Source: Streptomyces sp. cg36
Lineage (GTDB): Bacteria; Actinomycetota; Actinomycetes; Streptomycetales; Streptomycetaceae
Assembly (NCBI RefSeq): GCF_041080675.1
Contig: NZ_CP163520.1
Span: 4,340,001-4,404,000, forward strand
DNA length: 64,000 nucleotides
Reading direction: 5' to 3'
Below the pieces are notes generated by a model. The model was not told the origin of the DNA. It worked only from the letters and a program-made list of their open reading frames with translations, and ran no database searches. The position numbers were made by a program, and so were the translations under genes. Below, in pieces: positions 9,391-17,699 of this stretch; the stretch's first letter is position 1; every line of letters begins with the position of its first letter.

Positions 9391-9463
9391 TCTGGGCGAC
9401 GAACGTTCGAGCAGACACCCGGATGGCTGGGAGAGTGTCGGCGGCCCCGCATAACCTGGATGC

Positions 9464-10747
9464 ATGGACGTGAACGCGGCGGTCGCCGCAGCGGCAGCGA
9501 TCGCCGGGTTGTGCACCGGTGTCATCGCCATGCTGGCGTTCCGCTGGAGCGAGCGCGACCAGGCGCGGCCCACCCGGACCTCCCTGCACACGGACGCGGT
9601 GCTGCCGCCCGGCGTGGACACCGTTCTCTCGGTGCTCCGCTCCTCGGCGGTGGTGCTCGACGAGAGCGACTCGGTGGTCAAGGCCAGCTCCGCGGCGTAC
9701 GCACTGGGGCTGGTCAGGGGCGGGAAGCTGGCGGTGGAGCCGATGCTCCACATGGCCCGCGACACCCGCCGCGACGGCGAGATACGCCAGGTGGAACTGG
9801 ACCTTCCGCGCCGTGGCACCGGCCGCGGCGAGGCCCTCGCGGTCTCCGCGCGGGTGGCGCCGCTGGGCTCCCGGCTGGTGCTGCTCCTGGTCGAGGACCT
9901 CACCGAGGCCCGGCGCATCGAGGCGGTCCGGCGCGACTTCGTCGCCAACGTCAGCCATGAGCTCAAGACCCCGGTCGGCGCGCTCTCCCTGCTCTCCGAG
10001 GCCGTCATGGACGCCTCGGACGACCCCGAGGCCATCACGCGCTTCGCGGGCCGGATGCAGATCGAGGCCAACCGGCTGACCAACCTGGTCCAGGAGCTCA
10101 TCGACCTCTCCCGGGTGCAGAACGACGACCCGCTGGAGGACTCCGAGCCGGTCCGCGTCGACGAGCTGGTCGCCGAGGCCATCGACCGCTCCCGCCACCC
10201 CGCGTCCACCAAGCAGATCACCATGGCCGCCGGCGGCACGGCCGATCTGTACGTCTGGGGCAACCGCGGCCAGCTCGCCGCCGCCCTGGGCAACCTCGTG
10301 GAGAACGCCGTCAACTACTCCCCGGCCAGGACCAGGGTCGGCATCGCGGGCCGCCGCGTCGCCGCGCCCGGCGGGGACCTGATCGAGATAGCCGTGACCG
10401 ACCAGGGCATCGGCATCTCGGAGAAGGACCGGGAGCGCGTCTTCGAGCGCTTCTACCGCGTCGACCCGGCCCGCTCCCGCGCCACCGGTGGTACGGGTCT
10501 GGGCCTGGCCATCGTCAAACACGTGGCCGCCTCGCACGGCGGGGAGGTCACGGTGTGGAGCTCCGAGGGACAGGGCTCCACCTTCACCCTACGGCTGCCG
10601 GAGGCCGGCGCGGTCCGGGACCGCGCCTCCTCCTCCCACGACACCGCAGGCCCGGACGACGACGCCGTCGACGAGCCGTACGACACCTTCCCCCCTGCCG
10701 CGCACGACCCACACACTGTGCTCCCTGCCCCGGAGGTCCTTCCGTGA
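9464..10747 (+). CDS. phoR: sensor histidine kinase PhoR (SenX3 type) of the phosphate regulon
   Basis: A 427-residue membrane sensor. One N-terminal membrane helix (about residues 4-24) is followed by a PAS-like region (to about 140), the HisKA box VSHELKTPVGALS with the phospho-accepting H165, and an HATPase domain with N, G1 (DQGIGI), F and G2 (GGTGLGLAIV) boxes ending near residue 385. The C-terminal 40 residues are acidic and Ser/Asp/Pro-rich. It senses phosphate limitation together with PhoU/Pst and phosphorylates PhoP, whose gene overlaps by 4 bases (GTGA). A TAACCT hexamer (9452-9457) ends 6 bases before the ATG, consistent with a leaderless transcript. Confidence 0.95.
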   Translation: MDVNAAVAAAAAIAGLCTGVIAMLAFRWSERDQARPTRTSLHTDAVLPPGVDTVLSVLRSSAVVLDESDSVVKASSAAYALGLVRGGKLAVEPMLHMARDTRRDGEIRQVELDLPRRGTGRGEALAVSARVAPLGSRLVLLLVEDLTEARRIEAVRRDFVANVSHELKTPVGALSLLSEAVMDASDDPEAITRFAGRMQIEANRLTNLVQELIDLSRVQNDDPLEDSEPVRVDELVAEAIDRSRHPASTKQITMAAGGTADLYVWGNRGQLAAALGNLVENAVNYSPARTRVGIAGRRVAAPGGDLIEIAVTDQGIGISEKDRERVFERFYRVDPARSRATGGTGLGLAIVKHVAASHGGEVTVWSSEGQGSTFTLRLPEAGAVRDRASSSHDTAGPDDDAVDEPYDTFPPAAHDPHTVLPAPEVLP

Positions 10748-11424
10748 CCCGAGTGCTCGTCGTCGAGGACGAGGAATCGTTCAGCGACGCCCTGTCCTAC
10801 ATGCTCCGCAAAGAGGGCTTCGAGGTCGCCGTCGCGGCCACCGGGCCCGACGGGCTGGACGAGTTCGAGCGCAACGGCGCCGACCTCGTCCTGCTCGACC
10901 TGATGCTGCCGGGGCTGCCCGGCACGGAGGTCTGCCGCCAGCTGCGCGGTCGCTCCAACGTCCCGGTGATCATGGTCACCGCCAAGGACAGCGAGATCGA
11001 CAAGGTCGTGGGCCTCGAAATAGGAGCCGACGACTACGTCACCAAGCCCTTCTCCTCCCGTGAGCTCGTCGCCCGCATCCGCGCGGTGCTGCGCCGCCGC
11101 GGCGAGCCGGAGGAGGTCACCCCGGCGGCCCTGGAGGCCGGCCCGGTCCGCATGGACGTGGACCGCCACGTGGTCACCGTCTCCGGCGGCAAGGTCGACC
11201 TGCCGCTGAAGGAGTTCGACCTCCTGGAGATGCTGCTGCGCAACGCGGGCCGCGTCCTGACCCGCATGCAGCTGATCGACAGAGTCTGGGGCGCGGACTA
11301 CGTCGGCGACACCAAGACCCTCGACGTCCACGTCAAGCGCCTCCGGGCCAAGATCGAGCCGGACCCGGGCGCGCCGAGGTACCTGGTGACGGTCCGCGGC
11401 CTGGGCTACAAGTTCGAGCCGTAG
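10744..11424 (+). CDS. phoP: response regulator PhoP (RegX3 type), OmpR family
   Basis: DNA-binding master regulator of phosphate starvation; in Streptomyces it also affects nitrogen and secondary metabolism. The 226-residue protein has a receiver domain (TRVLVVEDEESF, phospho-acceptor D52 in LLDLMLPG, K in YVTKPFS) and a winged-helix DNA-binding domain from about residue 130 (LPLKEFDLLEMLLRNAGRVLTRMQL). The GTG start at 10744 overlaps the phoR stop. A long hairpin ends the operon. Confidence 0.96.
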   Translation: MTRVLVVEDEESFSDALSYMLRKEGFEVAVAATGPDGLDEFERNGADLVLLDLMLPGLPGTEVCRQLRGRSNVPVIMVTAKDSEIDKVVGLEIGADDYVTKPFSSRELVARIRAVLRRRGEPEEVTPAALEAGPVRMDVDRHVVTVSGGKVDLPLKEFDLLEMLLRNAGRVLTRMQLIDRVWGADYVGDTKTLDVHVKRLRAKIEPDPGAPRYLVTVRGLGYKFEP

Positions 11425-11462
11425 GCCGTAGGCCACCGGCTCCGCCCCCGTGGGCGGACATA

Positions 11463-11503
11463 CGAGGAGGGGCCCCGGACGTGTTGTCCGGGGCCCCTCC
11501 TCG
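11463..11503. terminator. bidirectional intrinsic terminator after phoP
   Basis: Perfect 18-base stem (11463-11480 with 11486-11503), loop GTGTT, between phoP and the convergent lipoprotein gene. Confidence 0.88.
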
Positions 11504-11526
11504 TGTGCGCGGTCACGCGCCGGGCG

Positions 11527-12219
11527 TCAGTGGCCCGTGCCCGGGCTCGTGGTGCCCGAGGGCTTGGCGCCCTTGCTCGGGTTGTTCGACGGGGTGCCCG
11601 GCTTGCCCGCGGGCTTGCCGCCGGACGTCTTGCCGGCGTCGGGGGTGCCCGGCGCCGTCGTGGAGGTGGCGCCCGGGGCGCCCGGCGTGGCCGCCGGGGG
11701 CTTGGGGAGCTCGCTCGGGCCGTAGCCCTCGAAGAAGCTGGTGGCCGGGACCACGAAGGCGCGCAGGGTCACGTCGCCCGCCTTGCTCAGCTGGAAGGTG
11801 ACCGGCTGGGCGTCGCCGTTCTTGGCGGCCTCCTTGCCGTTCTCGATCACGGCGGAGGCGTTGTCCTTGCCGCCGAGCAGCAGCGAGCCGTGCGCGGGCA
11901 CGGTGAGGCCGCCCTGGCCCTTGCCCGGCGTCAGCTTCACCACGGCGCCCGAGGCCAGCTTGATCGCGTCGAGGGTCTGCGCCTTGTCGCCGTTGTTGAA
12001 GATCGTGCCGGTGATCACGGCGGGCCCGGGCGCGTCGGCCTTGGGCTGCGTCAGCACGGTGGCGTTCTGGATCTTGATGTCGCCGACCTTGACGGCGGCG
12101 TTGTCCGGCTTCACTTCGAGCGTCTGCGCGTCGTTGCCGGCCGAGCAGGCGGCGAGGGAGGCGAGCGAGAACGCGATGGCAGAGGCGGCGAGGGCGCCGC
12201 GTCGAAGGCTGCGGCTCAC
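11527..12219 (-). CDS. lipoprotein, DUF461 / PCu(A)C-like
   Basis: An exported lipid-anchored protein of 230 residues. The signal peptide MSRSLRRGALAASAIAFSLA ends in the lipobox LAAC with lipidated Cys25. Residues about 35-175 form a beta-rich domain (GDIKIQNATVLTQP, AVITGTIFNNGDKAQTLDAI, LTVPAHGSLLLGG, VTFQLSKAGDVTLRAFV) resembling the PCu(A)C copper-chaperone fold. I do not see the Met/His copper ligands, so metal binding is doubtful. The last 50 residues are a Gly/Pro/Thr/Lys-rich tail of the kind that spans the cell wall. Confidence 0.75.
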   Translation of the reverse strand: MSRSLRRGALAASAIAFSLASLAACSAGNDAQTLEVKPDNAAVKVGDIKIQNATVLTQPKADAPGPAVITGTIFNNGDKAQTLDAIKLASGAVVKLTPGKGQGGLTVPAHGSLLLGGKDNASAVIENGKEAAKNGDAQPVTFQLSKAGDVTLRAFVVPATSFFEGYGPSELPKPPAATPGAPGATSTTAPGTPDAGKTSGGKPAGKPGTPSNNPSKGAKPSGTTSPGTGH

Positions 12220-12917
12220 GGCGGCGGCAACTCCTTGGACGTAAGGACATCTAAAGGACAGCTAAGTCTGTGTCAGCTGGCTTAGGTTACCGAGCCGCCC
12301 CCCGGGACCCGCACCCGACCCGCCCCCTGGCGGAGGCCGTGCCGCGACCGGGCCCGGAAGCGGGCGCCTGAGGGGGCCCGCGGAAGCGGCGGCGCGGCTC
12401 CCGGAGCGTACGGAGGGAATCGCGCGGGGGCGTCCGCCGGACCGCCGCGGGGGTGCTCCGGGAGCCCCCGGATGCTCCCCGCACCCATCCTGATCTCGCC
12501 GTTTCGTGTCGCGTTCACATATCCCGGGTGATCAATTCTCCGGACCGCCACGTATTCCTTACCGAAAACCCCGTGAGTACCTCCCGCCCCGATCCGGGTG
12601 ATCAATTTCGCGAAAAAATCACGGTCCCCCCGAACGAGTGACCGATCACCGAACGGAGCAGTGGAAGTTCGGCGCCTGGAACCAGACAAAACGGGACGTT
12701 CGGAGCCGCAGAAGGGGGTTGCGAAGTGTGTGGCGGGCATGTTTCCCTGCCCCCGAACAGCCGCTCCGACCTGCGAATACCCCCTCCCGTGAGCCCTCCG
12801 CAGCACGTTCCTGTTGCTGTTGTCAAGCCCCGAGATATGCCCTGACCTGCGAAAACGCCATTCAGAACAGGCTGTTCTCGTGTTACCCTGGATAGCCACG
12901 GAAGGGGTACCTGTCAC
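12220..12917. promoter_or_regulatory. long non-coding region upstream of carD
   Basis: About 700 bases with no supported gene. The first 260 bases are GC-rich. From 12481 the composition becomes less GC-rich than the surrounding coding DNA. Visible structure: two copies of CCGGGTGATCAATT exactly 70 bases apart (12524 and 12594), a GACCTGCGAA repeat (12768 and 12844), and a palindrome AGAACAG-G-CTGTTCT at 12864-12878. A candidate -10 TACCCT at 12884-12889 has TTCAGA 17 bases before it, so the palindrome would overlap the -35 region. Short open frames here lack codon bias and start signals. Confidence 0.6.
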
Positions 12918-13400
12918 ATGACGTTCAAGGTTGGCGACACCGTGGTCTATCCCCATCACGGGGCCGCGCTGATCGAGGCCATCGAAACTCGCCAGATCAA
13001 AGGCGTGGACAAGACCTACTTGGTGCTCAAGGTCGCCCAGGGCGACTTGACGGTGCGCGTACCCGCGGACAATGCGGAGTTCGTAGGCGTGCGCGATGTG
13101 GTCGGTCAGGACGGGCTGGACCGGGTCTTCGAGGTGCTGCGCGCACCGTACGCGGAGGAGCCCACCAACTGGTCCCGTCGCTACAAGGCAAATCTGGAGA
13201 AGCTCGCTTCCGGCGATGTCATCAAGGTCGCCGAAGTGGTGCGCGACCTGTGGCGCCGTGAGCGCGAGCGCGGACTCTCCGCAGGTGAGAAGCGCATGCT
13301 CGCCAAGGCTCGCCAGATCCTGGTGAGCGAGCTGGCCCTCGCTGAGAACACCAACGAAGACAAGGCCGAGGCCCTCCTCGACGAGGTCCTCGCGTCCTGA
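12918..13400 (+). CDS. carD: CarD-family RNA polymerase-binding transcription regulator (CdnL)
   Basis: A 160-residue global regulator that binds the RNA polymerase beta subunit and stabilises open complexes at promoters such as those for rRNA. The N-terminal Tudor-like RNAP-interaction domain ([20 protein letters not shown], residues 1-60) and the C-terminal helical DNA-binding domain ([25 protein letters not shown]) are intact, and the length matches Streptomyces CdnL. The ATG follows GGAAGGGG at a normal distance. The long upstream region suggests elaborate control. A hairpin with a T run follows. Confidence 0.95.
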   Translation: MTFKVGDTVVYPHHGAALIEAIETRQIKGVDKTYLVLKVAQGDLTVRVPADNAEFVGVRDVVGQDGLDRVFEVLRAPYAEEPTNWSRRYKANLEKLASGDVIKVAEVVRDLWRRERERGLSAGEKRMLAKARQILVSELALAENTNEDKAEALLDEVLAS

Positions 13401-13709
13401 CGCCTGGGAGTCCGGGGGCGCAGCCCCTCGGAGAACCGGCTTTTTGCCGCGGTGCCCGCTGACCAGCAGTGACCATACTGCTGTGTCGCCGGGCGCTGCG
13501 GCATGTTCGGACTCGGCGCTCGGACGCGAGCGGACATCCCTGCCCGCGAGCCGTCCGTGCCGCCCCTGAAGCGGTGCGCCGGGCACGGGTCCGGCCCCGG
13601 ACCGGCTCGTCACGGAAGGGGCCGGTCAGGGCGGAGCGCCCGGCATCCCCGGCTCGCCGAGCCGGAGGCACCCCCCAGGCCATACCCATGTCGCCGGAGG
13701 ACACAAACC
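13401..13709 (+). other. intergenic region carD-ispD
   Basis: 309 bases. The first 45 hold the carD terminator: a hairpin at 13411-13432 (TCCGGGGGC pairing with GCCCCTCGGA, one wobble) followed by a T5 run at 13441-13445. The rest shows no convincing gene; the ispD Shine-Dalgarno GGAGG lies at 13696-13700. Confidence 0.6.
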
Positions 13710-14453
13710 TTGTCTGAGGAAACGCGCGCATTCCGCACCGCGGCGGTGATTCCCGCCGCCGGCCGCGGCGTGCGGCTCGGCCCGGGCGCCCCCAAGGCGC
13801 TCCGGGCGCTGAACGGCACGCCCATGCTCATCCACGCCGTCCGGGCCATGGCCGCCTCCCGCGCGGTCTCGCTCGTCGTCGTCGTGGCCCCGCCGGACGG
13901 CGCCACCGAGGTGAAGAACCTGCTCGCCGAGCACGCCCTGCCCGAGCGGACCGACTTCCTGGTGGTGCCCGGCGGCGAGAGCCGCCAGGAGTCCGTGCGG
14001 CTCGGCCTGGACGCGCTGCCGCCCGGCATCGACGTGGTGCTGGTCCACGACGCGGCCCGCCCGCTGGTGCCGGTCGACACGGTCGACGCGGTCATCGAGG
14101 CCGTACGGGACGGGGCCCCGGCCGTGGTCCCGGCGCTGCCGCTGGCCGACACCGTCAAGGAGGTCGAGCCGCACACCGCAGGACCGGCCGCCCCCGAGCC
14201 GGTCCTCGCCACGCCCGACCGGTCCCGGCTGCGCGCGGTGCAGACCCCGCAGGGCTTCGACCACGCCACCCTCGTACGGGCCCACGAGAGCGTCACCGGC
14301 GACGTCACGGACGACGCCTCGATGGTCGAGCGGCTCGGGCTGCCGGTCGTGGTCGTGCCCGGCCACGAGGAGGCGTTCAAGGTGACCCGCCCGCTCGACC
14401 TCGTCCTGGCCGAGGCCGTGCTCGCCCGCCGGAGGGCCAACGATGGCTTCTGA
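13710..14453 (+). CDS. ispD: 2-C-methyl-D-erythritol 4-phosphate cytidylyltransferase
   Basis: MEP-pathway enzyme forming CDP-methylerythritol from MEP and CTP. The 247-residue protein has the nucleotide-binding motif [23 protein letters not shown] (residues 11-33), the VHDAARPLV motif and the late RAVQTPQGF and VTDDASMVE motifs of IspD. I chose the TTG at 13710: GGAGG at 13696-13700 is 9 bases upstream, and the following [17 protein letters not shown] aligns with the family start. A longer open frame from 13503 is non-coding. It overlaps ispF by 11 bases, so the two are co-translated. Confidence 0.93.
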   Translation: MSEETRAFRTAAVIPAAGRGVRLGPGAPKALRALNGTPMLIHAVRAMAASRAVSLVVVVAPPDGATEVKNLLAEHALPERTDFLVVPGGESRQESVRLGLDALPPGIDVVLVHDAARPLVPVDTVDAVIEAVRDGAPAVVPALPLADTVKEVEPHTAGPAAPEPVLATPDRSRLRAVQTPQGFDHATLVRAHESVTGDVTDDASMVERLGLPVVVVPGHEEAFKVTRPLDLVLAEAVLARRRANDGF

Positions 14454-14955
14454 GCAGACTCCGGCCCCGGCCGGTCCGGTCATTCCGCAGGTCGGCATCG
14501 GCACCGACATCCACGCCTTCGAGGAGGGCCGCGAGCTGTGGTGCGCGGGGCTGCTCTGGGAGGGCGAGGGCCCCGGCCTCGCGGGCCACTCCGACGCGGA
14601 CGTCGTCGCGCACGCCGCCTGCAACGCGCTGTTCTCGGCGGCGGGCCTCGGCGACCTCGGCGCCCACTTCGGCACCGGCCGCCCCGAGTGGTCCGGCGCC
14701 TCCGGCGTCACGCTGCTGACCGAGGCGGCCCGGATCGTGCGGGCCGGGGGCTTCGGGATCGGCAATGTGGCCGTCCAGGTCGTCGGCCCCCGCCCGAAGA
14801 TCGGCAAGCGGCGCGAAGAAGCGCAGAAGGTGCTCTCGGACGCGGTGGGCGCCCCCGTCTCGGTCTCCGGCGCCACCACCGACGGCCTGGGCTTCCCCGG
14901 CCGCGGCGACGGCCTCGCGGCGATCGCGACCGCGCTGGTGTACCGGACCGGATGA
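14443..14955 (+). CDS. ispF: 2-C-methyl-D-erythritol 2,4-cyclodiphosphate synthase
   Basis: MEP-pathway enzyme cyclising CDP-ME 2-phosphate. The 170-residue product has the zinc motif GIGTDIHAF (D and H ligands), the [18 protein letters not shown] motif and the C-terminal [21 protein letters not shown]. The ATG overlaps the end of ispD by 11 bases. A 10-residue Ala/Pro N-terminal extension precedes the conserved part. The trimeric enzyme works directly after IspE, which is not in the window. Confidence 0.96.
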   Translation: MASEQTPAPAGPVIPQVGIGTDIHAFEEGRELWCAGLLWEGEGPGLAGHSDADVVAHAACNALFSAAGLGDLGAHFGTGRPEWSGASGVTLLTEAARIVRAGGFGIGNVAVQVVGPRPKIGKRREEAQKVLSDAVGAPVSVSGATTDGLGFPGRGDGLAAIATALVYRTG

Positions 14956-14958
14956 AGT

Positions 14959-14993
14959 CGTTCCGGCGGCCGTCCCGGACGGCCGCCGGAACG
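14959..14993 (+). terminator. intrinsic terminator after ispF
   Basis: A 17-base inverted repeat (14959-14975 with 14977-14993) starting 3 bases after the ispF stop; the real loop must be at least 3 bases, so the top pair stays open. Confidence 0.8.
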
Positions 14994-15090
14994 CGCCCGC
15001 CGCGGGCCCCCGGAAAAGCTTCTGTCACACTTCGGTGCCCCGTGGTCCAAGGGTCGCGGGGCACTGCTACGGGCCCACTACCCTGGTGTG

Positions 15091-16488
15091 GTGACTATTC
15101 GCCTGTACGACACCAGCGCCCGGCAGATCCGCGACTTCACCCCGCTCGTGCCGGGCTGTGTCTCGATCTACCTCTGTGGTGCGACCGTCCAGGCGCCGCC
15201 GCACATCGGGCACGTCCGCTCCTACCTCAACTTCGACATGCTGCGCCGCTGGTTCACCCACCGCGGCTACGACGTGACGTTCGTGCGGAACGTGACGGAC
15301 ATCGACGACAAGATCATCCGCAAGTCGGCCGACCAGGGCCGCCCGTGGTGGTCCATCGGGTACGAGAACGAGCGCGCCTTCAACGACGGCTACGACGCGC
15401 TGGGTTGCCTGCCGCCCACCTACGAGCCGCGCGCCACCGGGCACGTCACCGAGATGATCGAGATGATGCGCGGTCTGATCGAGCGCGGCCACGCCTACGA
15501 GGCCGACGGCAGCGTCTACTTCGACGTCCGCTCCTTCCCGGAGTACCTGTCGCTCTCCAACCAGGAGCTCGACAACCTCCAGCAGCCCGCCGAGGAAGGC
15601 ATCACCGGCAAGCGCGACCCCCGCGACTTCGCCATGTGGAAGGCCACCAAGCCCGGCGAGCCCGACTGGGAGACGCCCTGGGGCCGCGGCCGTCCGGGCT
15701 GGCACCTGGAGTGCTCGGCCATGGCGCACAAGTACCTGGGCGAGGCGTTCGACATCCACGGCGGCGGGCTCGACCTGATCTTCCCGCACCACGAGAACGA
15801 GATCGCCCAGGCGAAGGCGTTCGGCGACGCCTTCGCCTCGTACTGGATGCACAACGCCTGGGTGACCCTGTCCGGCGAGAAGATGTCCAAGTCGCTCGGT
15901 AACTCGGTGCTGGTCGGCGAGATGGTCAAGCGCTGGCGGCCGATCGTGCTGCGCTACTACCTCGGCACCCCGCACTACCGCTCGATGATCGAGTACAGCG
16001 AAGAGGCGCTGCGCGAGGCCGAGTCCGCCTTCGCCCGCATCGAGGGCTTCTGCCAGCGCGTGGTGGAGAAGGCCGGTCCGGTCGAGCCCGCCGCCGAGGT
16101 CCCGCCCGCGTTCGCCGAGGCGATGGACGACGACCTGGGCGTCCCGCAGGCGCTCGCCATCGTCCACACCACGGTCCGCCAGGGCAACAGCGCGCTGGCC
16201 GCCGACGACAAGGAGGCGGCGGTCGCCCGCCTTGCCGAGGTCCGGGCGATGCTCGGGGTCCTCGGGCTCGACCCGCTGGACCCCCAGTGGGCGGGCGAGG
16301 CCGACCGCGGCGAGGACCTGCACGGGGCCGTCGACACGCTCGTACGCCTGGTGCTCGAACAGCGCGAGGCGGCCCGCGCCCGCAAGGACTGGGCCACCGC
16401 CGACGCCATCCGCGACCAGCTGACCCAGTCCGGCCTGGTCATCGAGGACAGCCCCAGCGGCCCTCGCTGGACCCTCGGCCCCCGCTGA
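15091..16488 (+). CDS. cysS: cysteinyl-tRNA synthetase
   Basis: Class I aminoacyl-tRNA synthetase of 465 residues. The HIGH box is intact (HIGH, 38-41), the KMSKS loop is KMSKS at 264-268, and the zinc ligands include the Cys in YLCGATVQ and the GWHLECSAM segment. The GTG at 15091 (MTIRLYDTSARQIRDF) fits the family; GTG at 15088 is one codon longer. A TACCCT hexamer at 15079-15084 ends 6 bases before 15091 and there is no Shine-Dalgarno, so the mRNA is probably leaderless. A hairpin follows. Confidence 0.96.
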   Translation: MTIRLYDTSARQIRDFTPLVPGCVSIYLCGATVQAPPHIGHVRSYLNFDMLRRWFTHRGYDVTFVRNVTDIDDKIIRKSADQGRPWWSIGYENERAFNDGYDALGCLPPTYEPRATGHVTEMIEMMRGLIERGHAYEADGSVYFDVRSFPEYLSLSNQELDNLQQPAEEGITGKRDPRDFAMWKATKPGEPDWETPWGRGRPGWHLECSAMAHKYLGEAFDIHGGGLDLIFPHHENEIAQAKAFGDAFASYWMHNAWVTLSGEKMSKSLGNSVLVGEMVKRWRPIVLRYYLGTPHYRSMIEYSEEALREAESAFARIEGFCQRVVEKAGPVEPAAEVPPAFAEAMDDDLGVPQALAIVHTTVRQGNSALAADDKEAAVARLAEVRAMLGVLGLDPLDPQWAGEADRGEDLHGAVDTLVRLVLEQREAARARKDWATADAIRDQLTQSGLVIEDSPSGPRWTLGPR

Positions 16489-16501
16489 CGGGGCAGCGCG
16501 A

Positions 16502-16529
16502 TGTGCCGCCCGGGCGACCGGGCGGCACA
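16502..16529 (+). terminator. intrinsic terminator after cysS
   Basis: 12-base perfect stem (16502-16513 with 16518-16529), GCGA tetraloop, followed by an AT-rich ACTTCATATACGTATG stretch that may hold the rlmB promoter. Confidence 0.82.
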
Positions 16530-16607
16530 CTTCATATACGTATGTACGCAGGACCCACGGACGCAGCGACGGCCCGTAGGTCGCTCAACCACGGAAACAG
16601 GTAGGTC

Positions 16608-17570
16608 ATGGCCGGGAACAGCCAGCGCAGGAACCGCCGCACGTCCAACAAGAAGGGCGCGACGGTCGGCAGCGGTGGCCAGCGGCGCAAGGGTCTGGAG
16701 GGCAAGGGCCCCACGCCCAAGGCCGAGGACCGCAAGAAGCACAAGAAGAACCGCATCGCCACGGCCAAGGCCAGGCAGGCCGCGACCCGCCGTCCCGCCC
16801 CGCGCCGCGGCGGCCCCAAGGGCACGTCGGAGATGGTCGTCGGCCGCAACCCGGTCTTCGAGGCCCTGCGCGACGGCGTCCCGGCGACCACGCTGTACGT
16901 GCAGCAGTACATCGAGAACGACGAGCGGGTGCGCGACGCGCTCCAGCTCGCGGGCGAGCGCGGCAACATCAACCTGATGGAGGCCCCGCGCGCCGAGCTC
17001 GACCGGATGACCAACGGGCTCAACCACCAGGGCCTGGTCCTCCAGGTCCCGCCGTACGAGTACGCGCACCCGCAGGACCTCCTGGAGGCCGCGTACGACA
17101 ACCACGACCAGCCGCTGATCGTGGCCCTCGACGGTGTCACCGACCCGCGCAACCTCGGCGCGATCGTCCGCTCCACCTCCGCCTTCGGCGGCCACGGCGT
17201 GGTCGTGCCCGAGCGCCGCGCGGCCGGGATGACGGCCGGTGCCTGGAAGTCCTCGGCGGGCACCGCGGCCCGTACGCCGGTCTCCCGCGTCACCAACCTG
17301 ACCCGGGCGCTGGAGGACTACAAGAAGGCCGGTGTCACGGTCGTCGGCCTGGCGGCGGACGGCGAGCACACGGTCGAGGAGCTGGAGGCGCTCGGCGGCC
17401 CCGTCGTCATCGTCATCGGCAGCGAGGGCAAGGGCCTGGGCCGGCTGGTCGGCGAGACCTGCGACTACCGGGTGCGCATCTCGATGCCGGGCGGCGCCGA
17501 GTCGCTGAACGCCGGTGTCGCGGCGGGCATCGTGCTGTACGAGGCGGCGCGCCGGCGCGGGCGCCGCTGA
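16608..17570 (+). CDS. rlmB: 23S rRNA (guanosine-2'-O)-methyltransferase RlmB, SpoU family
   Basis: A 320-residue SPOUT methyltransferase that 2'-O-methylates 23S rRNA. The first 75 residues are a Lys/Arg-rich RNA-binding extension (NRRTSNKKGATVGSGGQRRK). Next comes the SpoU substrate-binding domain starting EMVVGRNPVFEALRDG, then the catalytic knot with motif 1 (DGVTDPRNLGAIVRSTSAFG), motif 2 (VIGSEGKGLGRLV) and motif 3 (ISMPGGAESLNAGVAAGIVLYE). Pairing with cysS is the usual actinobacterial order. Confidence 0.93.
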   Translation: MAGNSQRRNRRTSNKKGATVGSGGQRRKGLEGKGPTPKAEDRKKHKKNRIATAKARQAATRRPAPRRGGPKGTSEMVVGRNPVFEALRDGVPATTLYVQQYIENDERVRDALQLAGERGNINLMEAPRAELDRMTNGLNHQGLVLQVPPYEYAHPQDLLEAAYDNHDQPLIVALDGVTDPRNLGAIVRSTSAFGGHGVVVPERRAAGMTAGAWKSSAGTAARTPVSRVTNLTRALEDYKKAGVTVVGLAADGEHTVEELEALGGPVVIVIGSEGKGLGRLVGETCDYRVRISMPGGAESLNAGVAAGIVLYEAARRRGRR

Positions 17571-17699
17571 CCCCGCCCGGGGTGACCCGGGGCCCGTCCA
17601 CCGTTCGTCCGGCGCCCGTCCGGCGTAGGTGATCTTGACGGGCCTCGGACAGATCCCATCCCGTCAAGGCAGTGTCCTAAAGGTCCATCACTCGGTTAG

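Noticed and set aside
9397..9412. CGAACGTTCG palindrome between phoU and phoR as a LexA site
   Set aside because: The half sites touch without the 4-base spacer and it lies next to the well-supported PHO box.
12864..12878. LexA (SOS) box before carD
   Set aside because: The actinobacterial box is GAAC-N4-GTTC; here the centre is 5 bases, so it is reported only as a palindrome.
12453..12895. Small open frames of 60-85 codons upstream of carD
   Set aside because: They overlap each other in different frames, lack codon bias and lie in the AT-richer regulatory stretch.
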